DNA of 64,000 nt from Buttiauxella agrestis ATCC 33320 (GTDB lineage Bacteria > Pseudomonadota > Gammaproteobacteria > Enterobacterales > Enterobacteriaceae), in assembly GCA_024169445.1 (NCBI GenBank), contig JALKFA010000001.1, positions 930,001-994,000 of the forward strand, given 5' to 3'. Below are positions 29,960 through 42,169 of the stretch, piece by piece. The notes under the pieces were generated by a model. That model did no database searches. It was given only the letters and a program-made list of their open reading frames with translations, and was not told where the DNA came from. The translations under genes were made by a program, and so were the position numbers. Within the stretch, counting starts at the first letter, position 1. Each line of letters begins with the position of its first letter.

Positions 29960-30388
29960 TTAGCTATTTAACGCCGGGCGCTCACTGATAGCGATGCGTT
30001 TCGGTGCAACCTCTTCAGGAATTTCACGTACCAGATCGATGTGCAACAGACCGTTGGTAAATGTCGCACCGGATACTTTCATGTATTCCGCAAGGGTGAA
30101 GCTCAGGCTAAATGGCTGAGTCACCAACCCTTGATGCAGCCAGGTCGTTTCTTTCTCTGGTTTGACTGGCGTCCCTTTGACATTCAGACGCGTGCCTTCC
30201 AGTTCAATCTCAAGATCTTCCTGGCGGAAACCGGCTAATGCCAGGGTTATCCGATAGTGGTTATCATCGCCTTTCTCAATGTTGTAAGGCGGGAATGTCT
30301 GCCCTTCGCTGCTGGTTTGTAAGGCATTAGCCAGTTTGTCAAAACCGATCCATTGACGCAGCAGAGGTGATAAATCGTAGTTACGCAT
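29960..30388 (-). CDS. ibpB: IbpB, small heat-shock protein
   Basis: A 142-residue alpha-crystallin-type holdase that, with IbpA, binds aggregating proteins so that DnaK and ClpB can refold them. It begins [20 protein letters not shown] and shows the alpha-crystallin domain ([28 protein letters not shown]) with the C-terminal I-x-I-type anchor RIAI. The start at 30388 gives the E. coli length, with AAGGAG upstream; a 30-residue in-frame extension has no similarity. Second gene of the ibpAB operon, with its own thermometer-like hairpin. Confidence 0.96.
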   Translation of the reverse strand: MRNYDLSPLLRQWIGFDKLANALQTSSEGQTFPPYNIEKGDDNHYRITLALAGFRQEDLEIELEGTRLNVKGTPVKPEKETTWLHQGLVTQPFSLSFTLAEYMKVSGATFTNGLLHIDLVREIPEEVAPKRIAISERPALNS

Positions 30389-30395
30389 GAGTATT

Positions 30396-30413
30396 CTCCT
30401 TCTTTGAAGCGAG
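30396..30413 (-). promoter_or_regulatory. RNA-thermometer-like hairpin masking the ibpB ribosome site
   Basis: On the minus strand the sequence is CTC-G-CTTC-AAA-GAAG-GAG: a stem with one bulged G that pairs the GAAGGAG ribosome site. The bulged-G design is the same as in the ibpA leader hairpin at 30919-30936. Heat should open it. Confidence 0.68.
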
Positions 30414-30495
30414 TTAAATCTTCGGCTCCCTGACGGCAAGCCTAAGTTTGGGTACAACTTTTGAGTTGGGCCGCACAATACGGCGACCCGCGAAA

Positions 30496-30909
30496 TTAAT
30501 TGATTTCGATACGGCGCGGTTTCATCGCTTCCGGAATCACACGTTCCAGGTCGATATACAGCAGGCCATTTACCAGGTTAGCACCACGGATGTGGATGTT
30601 TTCAGCTAACTGGAATTTACGTTCGAAGTTGCGCTCAGCAATCCCCTGATAGAGATAAGTGCGCTCTGGTTGTGCATCTGTATGCGCGCCTTTTACAACG
30701 AGCAGGTTATCCTGGGCAGTTATATCCAGTTCGCTTTCTGCAAAACCGGCAACAGCAATGGCAATGCGATAGTTGTTTTCGTCAACTAATTCAACATTGT
30801 ATGGAGGATAGCCGCCGTTGCTCTGGCTTTGGTTGTTTTCCAGCAGATTAAACAGACGGTCAAAACCAATAGCAGAACGATAAAGCGGGGATAAATCGAA
30901 ATTACGCAT
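30496..30909 (-). CDS. ibpA: IbpA, small heat-shock protein
   Basis: A 137-residue small heat-shock protein, the same length as E. coli IbpA, starting [20 protein letters not shown]. The alpha-crystallin core ([53 protein letters not shown]) and C-terminal RIEI anchor are intact. It forms filaments and mixed oligomers with IbpB on aggregates. It is the first gene of the operon, behind a sigma-32 type promoter and a ROSE-like thermometer. Confidence 0.97.
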   Translation of the reverse strand: MRNFDLSPLYRSAIGFDRLFNLLENNQSQSNGGYPPYNVELVDENNYRIAIAVAGFAESELDITAQDNLLVVKGAHTDAQPERTYLYQGIAERNFERKFQLAENIHIRGANLVNGLLYIDLERVIPEAMKPRRIEIN

Positions 30910-30918
30910 AAATTAACA

Positions 30919-30936
30919 CTCCTGATTATCAGCGAG
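30919..30936 (-). promoter_or_regulatory. ROSE-type RNA thermometer core in the ibpA leader
   Basis: Nine bases before the ibpA ATG the minus strand reads CTC-G-CTG-ATAAT-CAG-GAG: the anti-ribosome-site strand with the bulged G pairs with CAGGAG. This matches the 3' hairpin of ROSE elements, which melt at heat-shock temperature to permit translation. Confidence 0.8.
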
Positions 30937-31017
30937 ACTCTAATATTGCCTTCCATCATGGACAGGCTTAGGTTACTGAGTACCCTTACGGCGTACTCTT
31001 AACTGGCTACGTTAATA

Positions 31018-31045
31018 AAATCGGTCCTGTTTCACGCTTTTCAAG
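31018..31045 (-). promoter_or_regulatory. Sigma-32 heat-shock promoter of ibpAB
   Basis: On the minus strand CTTGAA (31040-31045) is followed 14 bases later by ACCGATTT (31018-31025), against the heat-shock consensus CTTGAA-N13/14-CCCCATnT. The -35 is exact and the -10 matches at 6 of 8 positions. It would give a leader of about 100 bases including the thermometer. Confidence 0.75.
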
Positions 31046-31219
31046 GGTGCATTGGGAAATTTTTTGCGCCTTCCGGTGTCTATACATAGACTGTGTGTGG
31101 AGTAAACAGGATTAATCTGCGATAGCTGCCACAGAGTGGCAAACACATTATTTTTATTCTCAGCCTGGATGATATAACCCAGTGCAGCCAGGCCCCTGGA
31201 AGACGAAAATTTAACAGTG

Positions 31220-31540
31220 ATGATGAAAACTAATATTCAGGCAATAATTCTGGGCAGCGGGATACTTACCGCCAGTGGATGCTCAAGTGTTATGACCCAC
31301 ACCGGTGGGCAAGAAGGGACTTATTCCGGGACACGAGCAAGTTACGCAATGCTGACCGACAGCAACACCAGTTGGGGCTACAAACCTTTTGTCGCACTCG
31401 ATATGCCGTTTACGGCGGTGGCGGATACGGTGCTGATACCATGGGATATGTACCGTACCGACAAATCGCTGAAATCAAAGGTAGAAGAGAGCGAAGATCA
31501 GAATTTGGCCACCAATTCGGTGATCCCGCCCGTTCAGTAA
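31220..31540 (+). CDS. yidQ: YidQ, outer-membrane-type lipoprotein (DUF1375)
   Basis: A 106-residue lipoprotein with signal peptide and lipobox ASGC (Cys about residue 21), then the family core SSVMTHTGGQEGTYSGTRAS and LDMPFTAVADTVLIPWDMYR. It belongs to the YceK/YidQ DUF1375 family of unknown function. The ATG at 31220 is used; a GTG one codon before and an ATG one codon after are equally possible. It is divergent from ibpA and its stop codon abuts the stop of convergent yidR. Confidence 0.92.
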   Translation: MMKTNIQAIILGSGILTASGCSSVMTHTGGQEGTYSGTRASYAMLTDSNTSWGYKPFVALDMPFTAVADTVLIPWDMYRTDKSLKSKVEESEDQNLATNSVIPPVQ

Positions 31541-32806
31541 TTACACGCCTGTTTCCGTCATAAATAACTGACGGAATCCAGCGACGTTCTGCATCCAGGC
31601 AATGTGTTTTCCCTCTGGCGAAAACACGACGGCATCCGCCGATGGTGCATCGCAGCCTGCCTGCGTCAGCGCCGTGATTGCTCCAGTGCTTACATCACAC
31701 AAAACAATCTGATTGTTCTGCACAAAACCCACTATTTTCCCAGCCGGATGCCAGTTAAACGCCGACTGAATATCGTCTTTTCCCTGCGTAACCTGGCGTG
31801 GTTCACCGCCATTTGGCGAGAGCACATACATTTGCACCACACCCGAATCGTCACGCATCAAAAACGCCAGCAAACTGCCATCCGGGCTGCTGCGCACCCA
31901 ATGACGGGGCTGAGTAGCTAAACCGGGATAACGGCGCTGCTGAGTAAAGGTGAGCCGCCGTTGCTGCACTTGCGCAGGCGGTGTGGGTAAGGTGGTTGGC
32001 GTTCCTTCGATAGGCTCAGCGCCAGCCTCGAAGTACGCCTCTTTGTTCTCGGGTAAATCGACGATAAACAGTTCGGGCACTTTGTTGCCGCTTTCTGAAA
32101 GCGTATCGCCGATAAACGCCAGCGCCCAGCGCTGTTGGCTTCCATCTGCTTTACGGTAACCGTTATTGCCGACCCAGCCTTCTTCATAGGCGCGATTTAT
32201 GTCGTCACTGCCAGCCTGTGGCGTTGGTGTCGTGCGGCTGACCAGCACACAATAATGGCTGCCGTCATATTCACGGGGATGTTGTTTCGTGGGTTTCACC
32301 GGGCCGAAAGGCAGCGCGATGCCGACGTTACGCAAATCTTGCGCCGCATCATATTCATGCATGACATGGTCGTTATAAGTGAAGCTCAGGCGCGAGCCGT
32401 CAGGGCTCCAGACGTGAACATGGCTGCCGCCCCGTAGCGCACCGGGTGTAAACGGCGGAGTGATATCCATCGCATCAAGATTGCTTGCAGTACCATTTTC
32501 AACCACTACACCGCGGCGGTGATGAAAATCGTACTGCCAGTTTGCATCCGGATTTTCCGGGCCGTGAATAAAAACATAACCTTCCGGACGTTGCGGATTC
32601 ACCGTCACCACCCCGACATGCGCACCTTGTGAAGCTCGATACACGACCTCTACTTCACCCGTTTGGACATTTACGCGCTCAATGGTTTCACTGGTAAACG
32701 AGGCTCCTGAAGGGCGCACATCAAACACCAAATATTGGCTATCTGGCGTCCAGACGTTGGTATTGGTGAGCTGGTGATGACGAGGTGCAAAAGTGAGTTG
32801 TTTCAT
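31541..32806 (-). CDS. yidR: YidR, TolB-like beta-propeller protein (DUF3748)
   Basis: A 421-residue protein with repeated WD40/TolB-like beta-propeller blades, visible as recurring motifs such as NTNVWTPDSQYLVFDVRPSG, HVHVWSPDGSRLSFTYNDHV, WVRSSPDGSLLAFLMRDDSG, FNWHPAGKIVGFVQNNQIVL and VVFSPEGKHIAWMQNVAGFR. It matches E. coli YidR (about 415 residues). No signal peptide is seen at this start. Function is unknown; the fold suggests a binding or scaffold role. Confidence 0.92.
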   Translation of the reverse strand: MKQLTFAPRHHQLTNTNVWTPDSQYLVFDVRPSGASFTSETIERVNVQTGEVEVVYRASQGAHVGVVTVNPQRPEGYVFIHGPENPDANWQYDFHHRRGVVVENGTASNLDAMDITPPFTPGALRGGSHVHVWSPDGSRLSFTYNDHVMHEYDAAQDLRNVGIALPFGPVKPTKQHPREYDGSHYCVLVSRTTPTPQAGSDDINRAYEEGWVGNNGYRKADGSQQRWALAFIGDTLSESGNKVPELFIVDLPENKEAYFEAGAEPIEGTPTTLPTPPAQVQQRRLTFTQQRRYPGLATQPRHWVRSSPDGSLLAFLMRDDSGVVQMYVLSPNGGEPRQVTQGKDDIQSAFNWHPAGKIVGFVQNNQIVLCDVSTGAITALTQAGCDAPSADAVVFSPEGKHIAWMQNVAGFRQLFMTETGV

Positions 32807-32853
32807 GTTGTTATCCAGGCGATGACGTCGAGGAAGCAGGAGTACAGCAAAAC

Positions 32854-32869
32854 TTCACGCTGACTTCAT
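32854..32869 (+). promoter_or_regulatory. CreB box upstream of cbrA
   Basis: TTCAC-GCTGAC-TTCAT matches the CreB tag TTCAC-N6-TTCAC at 9 of 10 defined positions with exact spacing, 47 bases before the cbrA start. cbrA is a known CreBC-regulated gene in E. coli, so this is very likely functional. Confidence 0.75.
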
Positions 32870-32915
32870 ATTCGTTTTCTACAGTACCGTTTATTCTCTC
32901 CCTGAGGCAAAGACA

Positions 32916-34007
32916 ATGGAACATTTCGACGTAGCAATTATCGGGTTAGGGCCAGCAGGCTCGGCGCTGGCACGGCAATTAGCCGGGTCGAAGCGTGTGA
33001 TTGCGCTGGATAAAAAACGCCAGCACGGCACTGATGGATTCACCAAACCCTGCGGTGGACTTCTGGCTCCGGATGCCCAACGTTCGTTTATTCGTGACGG
33101 TATAACCCTGCCAGTCGAGGTTATCGCCAACCCGCAAATTTTTAGCGTCAAGACGGTAGATGTGGAGACATCACTCACTCGTAACTACCAGCGTAGCTAT
33201 ATCAACATCAATCGCCACGCATTTGATTTATGGATGAAATCGCTTATTCCTGATGACGTCGTGGTTCACCATGACAGTCTGTGCCAGAAAATCTGGCGTG
33301 AAGAAGGCAAATGGCAGGTGATTTTTCACAGCGATGGCCAAAAACAGCAAGTTACCGCTGATTATCTGGTCGGTGCCGACGGGGCTAATTCTCTGGTTCG
33401 TCGTCACCTGTATCCTGATCATCAGATTCGCAAATACGTCGCCATTCAGCAGTGGTTTGTAGAACAGCACCCCGCGCCGTTTTACTCATGTATTTTTGAT
33501 AATGACGTAACGGATTGTTATTCCTGGAGTATCAGTAAAGACGGCTATTTTATCTTTGGTGGCGCATACCCAATGAAAGATGGACAGCAATGCTTTGAAA
33601 AACTGAAAGAAAAGATGGCAGCATTCCATTTCCGATTCGGAGAAAAGGTAAAAAGTGAAAAATGCACCGTACTCTTTCCTTCGCGATGGGCGGATTTTAT
33701 TTGCGGGAAAGAAAATGCGTTTTTGATTGGCGAGGCGGCAGGCTTTATCAGCGCAAGTTCACTGGAAGGTATTAGCTATGCGCTGGACAGTGCCGAGATC
33801 CTTAATTCAGTGCTGATGAAAACAACGGTCAATCCCAACGATGCGTACTGGCGCGCCACACGGAAACTACGCATTAAACTCTACAGCAAAATTATCAAAA
33901 GCCGATGCTTAACGGCTCCGGGGTTAAGAAAATTACTGATGCAGAGCAATGTCGCACATATCCCGCAGAATCGCATCACTGCGGTATGCAGGCCGACAGA
34001 GCAGTAA
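32916..34007 (+). CDS. cbrA: CbrA, FAD-dependent oxidoreductase of the geranylgeranyl reductase type
   Basis: A 363-residue flavoprotein. The N-terminal Rossmann motif is [20 protein letters not shown], followed by the KPCGGLLAP motif of geranylgeranyl-reductase-like enzymes, the [17 protein letters not shown](P)/FAD segment and the second FAD motif [19 protein letters not shown]. It matches E. coli CbrA (CreB-regulated, linked to colicin tolerance). Its substrate is not known. In E. coli the dgo operon follows; here yidA comes directly after a short repeat. Confidence 0.92.
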   Translation: MEHFDVAIIGLGPAGSALARQLAGSKRVIALDKKRQHGTDGFTKPCGGLLAPDAQRSFIRDGITLPVEVIANPQIFSVKTVDVETSLTRNYQRSYININRHAFDLWMKSLIPDDVVVHHDSLCQKIWREEGKWQVIFHSDGQKQQVTADYLVGADGANSLVRRHLYPDHQIRKYVAIQQWFVEQHPAPFYSCIFDNDVTDCYSWSISKDGYFIFGGAYPMKDGQQCFEKLKEKMAAFHFRFGEKVKSEKCTVLFPSRWADFICGKENAFLIGEAAGFISASSLEGISYALDSAEILNSVLMKTTVNPNDAYWRATRKLRIKLYSKIIKSRCLTAPGLRKLLMQSNVAHIPQNRITAVCRPTEQ

Positions 34008-34020
34008 TGTTGCCGGTAAT

Positions 34021-34046
34021 GTCGGATGTCGCTGCGCTAATCCGAC
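34021..34046. repeat. REP-like palindrome after cbrA
   Basis: GTCGGAT and ATCCGAC flank a GC-rich centre (GTCGCTGCGCTA), the size and style of a REP unit. It lies in the convergent gap between cbrA and yidA, 14 bases past the cbrA stop. Confidence 0.65.
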
Positions 34047-34089
34047 CTACAAAAATGATAAGTATCAGTTGGCTACCGGGGCTAAGAGA

Positions 34090-34908
34090 TTACTGGACGT
34101 TCAACACAAACTTCTCAATCGCGTATGCAACGCCATCTTCAAGGTTAGATTTAGTGACGAAGTTACTGACTTCTTTCACCTTATCGATAGCATTTTCCAT
34201 CGCAACCCCCATCCCGGCATATTCCAGCATCGCAATGTCATTTTCCTGGTCGCCCAGCGTCATCACTTCTTCTTGTTTGATACCGAGTGTTTCAGCCAGC
34301 GCTTTCACGCCAGTACCTTTGTTGACACGCTTATCGAGGATTTCGAGGAAGTATGGCGAGCTTTTCAGCAGCGTATAGCGCTCGTGGACCTCGGCTGGAA
34401 TTTTAGCGATCGCTTTGTCGAGAATGGCTGGCTCATCGATCATCATCACTTTCAGATAGGCGCCGTTTTTATCCATATTTTCTGGCTCGCTGAACACCAG
34501 TGGGATATTAGCGATAAAGGATTCATGAACGGTGTAGTAGCTGATGTCGCGGTTGGCGGTGTACAGCGTGTACCGGTCCAGCGCGTGGAAGTGGGAACCG
34601 ACATCACGAGAAAGCTGTTCCAAATAACGGTAATCGTCGTAGTTCAGCGCCGTTTGCGCCACGGTGCTGCCATCGCTTGCTTTCTGAACCAGAGCGCCGT
34701 TGTAAGTGATGCAGTAATCGTTCGGCTTATCCATATGCAGTTCTTTGAGATAGCTCTCAACACCTGCAAAAGGGCGTCCGGTACACAAAACAACGTTAAC
34801 ACCACGTTCGCGCGCACTGGCGATAGCGGCTTTAACGGCTGGAGAAATGGTGTGGTCTGGCAGCAACAATGTGCCGTCCATATCAATAGCAATGAGTTTT
34901 ATAGGCAT
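34090..34908 (-). CDS. yidA: YidA, sugar phosphatase of the HAD superfamily (Cof type)
   Basis: A 272-residue cytoplasmic phosphatase with HAD motif I AIDMDGTLLLPD (nucleophile Asp8, acid Asp10), motif II in CTGRPF, Lys in the segment before the C-terminal block and motif IV GDQENDIAMLEYAGMGVAM. E. coli YidA hydrolyses several sugar phosphates, including erythrose 4-phosphate and alpha-glucose 1-phosphate. It lies next to yidB as in E. coli but is separated from it by a terminator. Confidence 0.95.
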   Translation of the reverse strand: MPIKLIAIDMDGTLLLPDHTISPAVKAAIASARERGVNVVLCTGRPFAGVESYLKELHMDKPNDYCITYNGALVQKASDGSTVAQTALNYDDYRYLEQLSRDVGSHFHALDRYTLYTANRDISYYTVHESFIANIPLVFSEPENMDKNGAYLKVMMIDEPAILDKAIAKIPAEVHERYTLLKSSPYFLEILDKRVNKGTGVKALAETLGIKQEEVMTLGDQENDIAMLEYAGMGVAMENAIDKVKEVSNFVTKSNLEDGVAYAIEKFVLNVQ

Positions 34909-35007
34909 AGGATTTTCTGAGGTAATGAGTTTATCTCATGCTAACGCGATTAAGCTCGCAAAAATAGCGCTACGTTTCGCGAGAAAAAGGTCCGTTTTAA
35001 ACATAAG

Positions 35008-35053
35008 AAAACGCCACCCAGAACCGCAAATAAAAAGCGTGAGTGGCGTTTTT
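35008..35053 (-). terminator. yidB terminator
   Basis: AAAACGCCAC (35008-35017) and GTGGCGTTTT (35043-35052) form a 10-bp stem with a long internal loop; the minus strand ends in TTTTC. It starts just past the yidB stop. Confidence 0.8.
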
Positions 35054-35056
35054 CAA

Positions 35057-35446
35057 CTAGCTGAAGAATTTATCCTTCAACATGTGGAAGCCTTTGGTGA
35101 GCAAATCTTCATCGTGAGCGACTTCACCCGCTGGTGAAAGCGTATCGACTATTTTCGGGAACTGCTCTGCCAGCAGTTGTGACGCGCTTCCCACGTCAAT
35201 CCCGAGTTTCTCGGCTAGTCCGCTAATTGCGGGCAGACCCAGCACCTCTTGTATTTGCTCAGGGCTAACGCTTTGATTATGCGCGCCGCTTAACCATGAA
35301 GTGACGACATCAGAAAAACCCTTTTCCCGAAACTGTTCAAGAATGGCCTGAATGCCGCCCTGTTCATTAATCCACGTAAGGATGACTTTGAATTTATCTG
35401 CATCGCCACCCCTCATCATGCCAGTAACTTGATCGAAAAAGCCCAT
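35057..35446 (-). CDS. yidB: YidB, DUF937 protein of unknown function
   Basis: A 129-residue soluble protein, mostly helical, starting MGFFDQVTGMMRGGDADKFK and containing the DUF937 pattern EQIQEVLGLPAISGLAEKLG followed by QLLAEQFPKIVDTLSPAGEV. Function is unknown; in E. coli it also lies beside gyrB/yidA. The ATG at 35446 aligns with the E. coli start and has AGGA upstream; an in-frame start 16 codons earlier would add an unconserved tail. Confidence 0.92.
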   Translation of the reverse strand: MGFFDQVTGMMRGGDADKFKVILTWINEQGGIQAILEQFREKGFSDVVTSWLSGAHNQSVSPEQIQEVLGLPAISGLAEKLGIDVGSASQLLAEQFPKIVDTLSPAGEVAHDEDLLTKGFHMLKDKFFS

Positions 35447-35490
35447 GACCTTGTCCTCCTGCATGCACGAAGTGTGCAATAGAAGTGTAG

Positions 35491-36531
35491 TCAATCACGC
35501 GGGGTTAAGACGATTTTGCCGAATGCGCCGCGGTCGAGATGTGCCAGCGCTTGCGGCAATTCTTCAAAGCGATAACAGGTTTCGATGACCGGTTTGATGC
35601 GGTTTGCGTCAATGGCACGAATAAAATCTTCTAGCGCACGGCGATGCCCGACGCCAATGCCCTGAATGGTCGGGGATTTCAATAACAGTTCGCCTGCAGG
35701 GCCAGAGATCTCATAGCCATCAAGCACGCCAATCACTGAAATACGCCCATGCACCGCAACTGCGCGCAGGGAATTAGACAGATTCGTGCCGCCAACAGTT
35801 TCAATAATATGGTCGATTCCATACTCATCAGTGAGTTCGTAGACGGTATCCACCCAATCACTTTGCAAACGGTTAATGCCGTAATCGGCACCTAACGCTT
35901 TGGCGCGAGCCAGTTTTTCGTCGCTACTCGAAGTCACAAATACTTTGGCGCCGTGGGTTTTGGCGATTTGCAGCGCAAACATCGAAACGCCGCCCGTTCC
36001 CTGCACCAGCACCGATTGCCCGGCGTGCAAACTGCCACGCTCCACCAGAGCAAACCAGGCGGTAAGCCCGGCGCAAGGTAGCGTACTGGCCTGAATATCA
36101 TCAAGACTTGTCGGTGATGCCACCAGCCAGTTTTCGTTGATGACTACATATTCCGCGAGCATGCCCTGATAAACCCCGCCGAGCGTGCGATAAGGCGGAG
36201 TGCGTGCGGTGCCGTTGGGTTTTCCGTCAATCCAGTCGGGCGAAAACGTTGAGATAACGCGCGCACCAGGCTGAAAACGAGTCACGCCTTCACCGAGGTT
36301 TTCCACCACGCCCGCCATGTCTGACGCCGGGGTAAATGGGAAAGGAAGCGCCAGCGGCATCGTGCCATCAATGACCATTTTGTCGCGGTAATTGAGCGAA
36401 ATAGCGTTAACCCGAACCAAAACCTCGCCAGGTCCAGGCTCAGGAATCGCTGCTGTAGAAAGTGTCAGGTTGTCACGCCCAACGGCGCTCATGGTCCAGC
36501 GCTGCATGGTTTTGCTGATCGTTTGGCTCAT
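35491..36531 (-). CDS. Medium-chain (zinc-type) NAD(P)-dependent alcohol dehydrogenase
   Basis: A 346-residue MDR-family oxidoreductase. It shows the GroES-like catalytic domain (PEPGPGEVLVRVNAISLNYR, PFTPASDMAGVVENLGEGVT) and a Rossmann domain with the GTGGVSMFALQIAKTHGAKV nucleotide-binding motif. The usual structural-zinc cysteine cluster is absent, so it is closer to the quinone oxidoreductase branch. The ATG at 36531 has GGAG seven bases upstream. It is divergent from a LysR regulator, which probably controls it. The substrate is unknown; the pair is absent from this place in E. coli K-12. Confidence 0.88.
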   Translation of the reverse strand: MSQTISKTMQRWTMSAVGRDNLTLSTAAIPEPGPGEVLVRVNAISLNYRDKMVIDGTMPLALPFPFTPASDMAGVVENLGEGVTRFQPGARVISTFSPDWIDGKPNGTARTPPYRTLGGVYQGMLAEYVVINENWLVASPTSLDDIQASTLPCAGLTAWFALVERGSLHAGQSVLVQGTGGVSMFALQIAKTHGAKVFVTSSSDEKLARAKALGADYGINRLQSDWVDTVYELTDEYGIDHIIETVGGTNLSNSLRAVAVHGRISVIGVLDGYEISGPAGELLLKSPTIQGIGVGHRRALEDFIRAIDANRIKPVIETCYRFEELPQALAHLDRGAFGKIVLTPRD

Positions 36532-36640
36532 TATTTTCTCCAGGAATTTGGCTTCATTCATCACCACTCAAAGTATATCGTTGGCCTACAATCACCAGTG
36601 GCGATAGATTTTCTCGGTATTGGTTCCTGAATGGATACAA

Positions 36641-37546
36641 ATGATGAGTGAACAACTGAAGGGGATTTCTGTTTTTGTTACGGCAGTTGAGGCGGGGAGT
36701 TTTGCACTGGCGGCGCAGCGCCTGCATCTTTCACGTTCGGCGGTCGGTAAAACAGTTTCTCAACTAGAGCAAAGACTCGGTGTGCAGCTTTTTCAGCGCA
36801 CCACGCGAAGCGTAACGCTGACCGATGACGGCGCACTTTTCTATGAGCATTGTTTACGAGCGCTGGCAGAAATTAATACCGCTGAAACACTACTCGAAAA
36901 TGGAAAACAGAGTGTCAGCGGGCGGTTACGGGTTTCAATGCCAGTGCTGTATGGGCGTATGTGTATTGCGCCACTGCTCGCAGAATTTGCCAGCCAGCAT
37001 CCCAACCTGAGTATGGATTTGCTGTTTAGCGACAAGGTTTCTGACCTGGTTGAAGATGGATTAGATCTGGTGATTCGCAACGGAAAATTACCTGATAGCA
37101 GCGGCCTGGTCGCGCGGAAGATCGGTGAGCATCGCATGATGATCTGCGCGTCGCCTCGCTATTTGCTGCAACACGGTGAGCCGCAAACCATTGACGATTT
37201 ATCGCATTATGAAGTGTTCAATTACATTAACGCTGGCGTGCCACATCGCTGGGTTATCAATGCCGATGGCGGCAAGAAAAGCGAGTTTATCCCCAAAGCA
37301 CGTGTTCTGATGGATGATTTAGAAGCGATTGCGGATGCGGCGATTGCTGGATTGGGTATTGCGCTGCTGCCTTGCTGGCTGATTGAGGAAGAGTTACAGA
37401 ATGGGAAACTGGTGAGGATACTGCGCGAAGACCTGGACAACGTTTATGAAAGCCATGCGGTGTGGCTCCAGACATCTCATCTACCGCTAAAAGTACGGCT
37501 GGCAGTAGATATGCTGGTGAGCAGATTGCCCACCAGCATTAACTAA
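36641..37546 (+). CDS. LysR-family regulator
   Basis: A 301-residue LysR protein with N-terminal winged helix (FVTAVEAGSFALAAQRLHLS, RSAVGKTVSQLEQRLGVQLF, TTRSVTLTDDGALFYEHCL) and a substrate-binding domain (GRLRVSMPVLYGRMCIAPLL, GLDLVIRNGKLPDSSGLVAR). It resembles the large group of single-target LysR regulators of oxidoreductases. It is divergent from the MDR dehydrogenase, with 109 bases between them, making that gene its probable target. ATG 36641 and 36644 are adjacent alternatives; the upstream start at 36620 lacks support. Confidence 0.88.
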   Translation: MMSEQLKGISVFVTAVEAGSFALAAQRLHLSRSAVGKTVSQLEQRLGVQLFQRTTRSVTLTDDGALFYEHCLRALAEINTAETLLENGKQSVSGRLRVSMPVLYGRMCIAPLLAEFASQHPNLSMDLLFSDKVSDLVEDGLDLVIRNGKLPDSSGLVARKIGEHRMMICASPRYLLQHGEPQTIDDLSHYEVFNYINAGVPHRWVINADGGKKSEFIPKARVLMDDLEAIADAAIAGLGIALLPCWLIEEELQNGKLVRILREDLDNVYESHAVWLQTSHLPLKVRLAVDMLVSRLPTSIN

Positions 37547-37547
37547 C

Positions 37548-41064
<3,517 letters not shown>

Positions 41065-42165
41065 CTACAGTCTCATTGGCATGACTACGTAAGCCGCCGC
41101 TTGAGAGGCTGCATCTTCGATCTGCACACTAGAAACAGAGTCGGTCAGTAAAATGCGCACGTTCTCGCACTTCAGAGCGTTCAGAACATCGAGCACGTAA
41201 CTGACGTTGAAACCAATTTCCATATCTGTGCCGTCGTAAGTGACGTCGAGAATTTCTTCGGCTTCTTCCTGTTCCGGGTTGTTAGCCGTGATTTTCAATT
41301 GATTTTGAATCACTTGCAGACGAACGCCACGGAATTTCTCGTTCGAGAGAATCGCCGCACGCGAAAATGCTTGTTTCAGCAAATCACAGCTGGCATCCAG
41401 GTGTTTGTCCGGATTCTTCGGCAATACGCGGCGATAATCCGGGAAACGGCCATCAACCAGCTTAGAAGTGAAGATAAAGTCACCGACATGAGCACGGATG
41501 TTGTTGCTGCCAATTTGTATGCGCAGTGGTGAATCACCGCCGTCCAGCATACGCATCAGTTCAATCACGCCTTTACGCGGCACGATCACCGAATGGTTTG
41601 GCAGAGACTGACCCACCGGCATAGAACACACCGCCAGGCGGTGACCATCGGTCGCCACGGTGCGCAGTTCTTCGCCTTCGGTTTCAAACAACATGCCGTT
41701 CAGATAATAACGAACGTCCTGATGAGCCATAGAAAACTGCGTGGCTTCAATCAGGCGTTTCATGGTCGCTTGTGGGAGCGTGAATTCTACTTCGCTCTGC
41801 CAGTCGTCGAGGTTCGGGAAATCTGCCGCCGGCAGCGTGGAGAGCGAGAAACGGCTACGCCCGGAGCGCACTAGCATGCGGTCGCCCTCAAGCTGTACAG
41901 CGATTTCCGCGCCTTCTGGCAAACCACGACAGATGTCGAAGAATTTACGCGCAGGCACTGTGGTGGCACCCGGCTCATGCGCTTGAACTAAAGCGACACG
42001 CGCCACCATCTCCATTTCCAGGTCAGTCCCTGTTAATGAGAGCGTTCCTTCCGCGACTTGCAACAGCAGGTTGCCGAGAATCGGTAACGTAGGACGGCCA
42101 CCTAACGGGCCACTCACCTGTTGCAGCGGTTTTAATAAAGTTTCACGTTCAACGGTAAATTTCAT
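41065..42165 (-). CDS. dnaN: DNA polymerase III beta subunit (sliding clamp)
   Basis: A 366-residue sliding clamp built of three repeated domains, the same length as in E. coli. It starts MKFTVERETLLKPLQQVSGP and ends YVVMPMRL, the conserved C-terminal segment of the partner-binding pocket. It lies between dnaA (four-base gap) and recF. Confidence 0.98.
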   Translation of the reverse strand: MKFTVERETLLKPLQQVSGPLGGRPTLPILGNLLLQVAEGTLSLTGTDLEMEMVARVALVQAHEPGATTVPARKFFDICRGLPEGAEIAVQLEGDRMLVRSGRSRFSLSTLPAADFPNLDDWQSEVEFTLPQATMKRLIEATQFSMAHQDVRYYLNGMLFETEGEELRTVATDGHRLAVCSMPVGQSLPNHSVIVPRKGVIELMRMLDGGDSPLRIQIGSNNIRAHVGDFIFTSKLVDGRFPDYRRVLPKNPDKHLDASCDLLKQAFSRAAILSNEKFRGVRLQVIQNQLKITANNPEQEEAEEILDVTYDGTDMEIGFNVSYVLDVLNALKCENVRILLTDSVSSVQIEDAASQAAAYVVMPMRL

Positions 42166-42169
42166 AGCG

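Noticed and set aside
33949-34920. Long open frame (323 codons) opposite yidA
   Set aside because: A shadow of yidA: rich in His, Phe and Val, no family resemblance, and no start signal.
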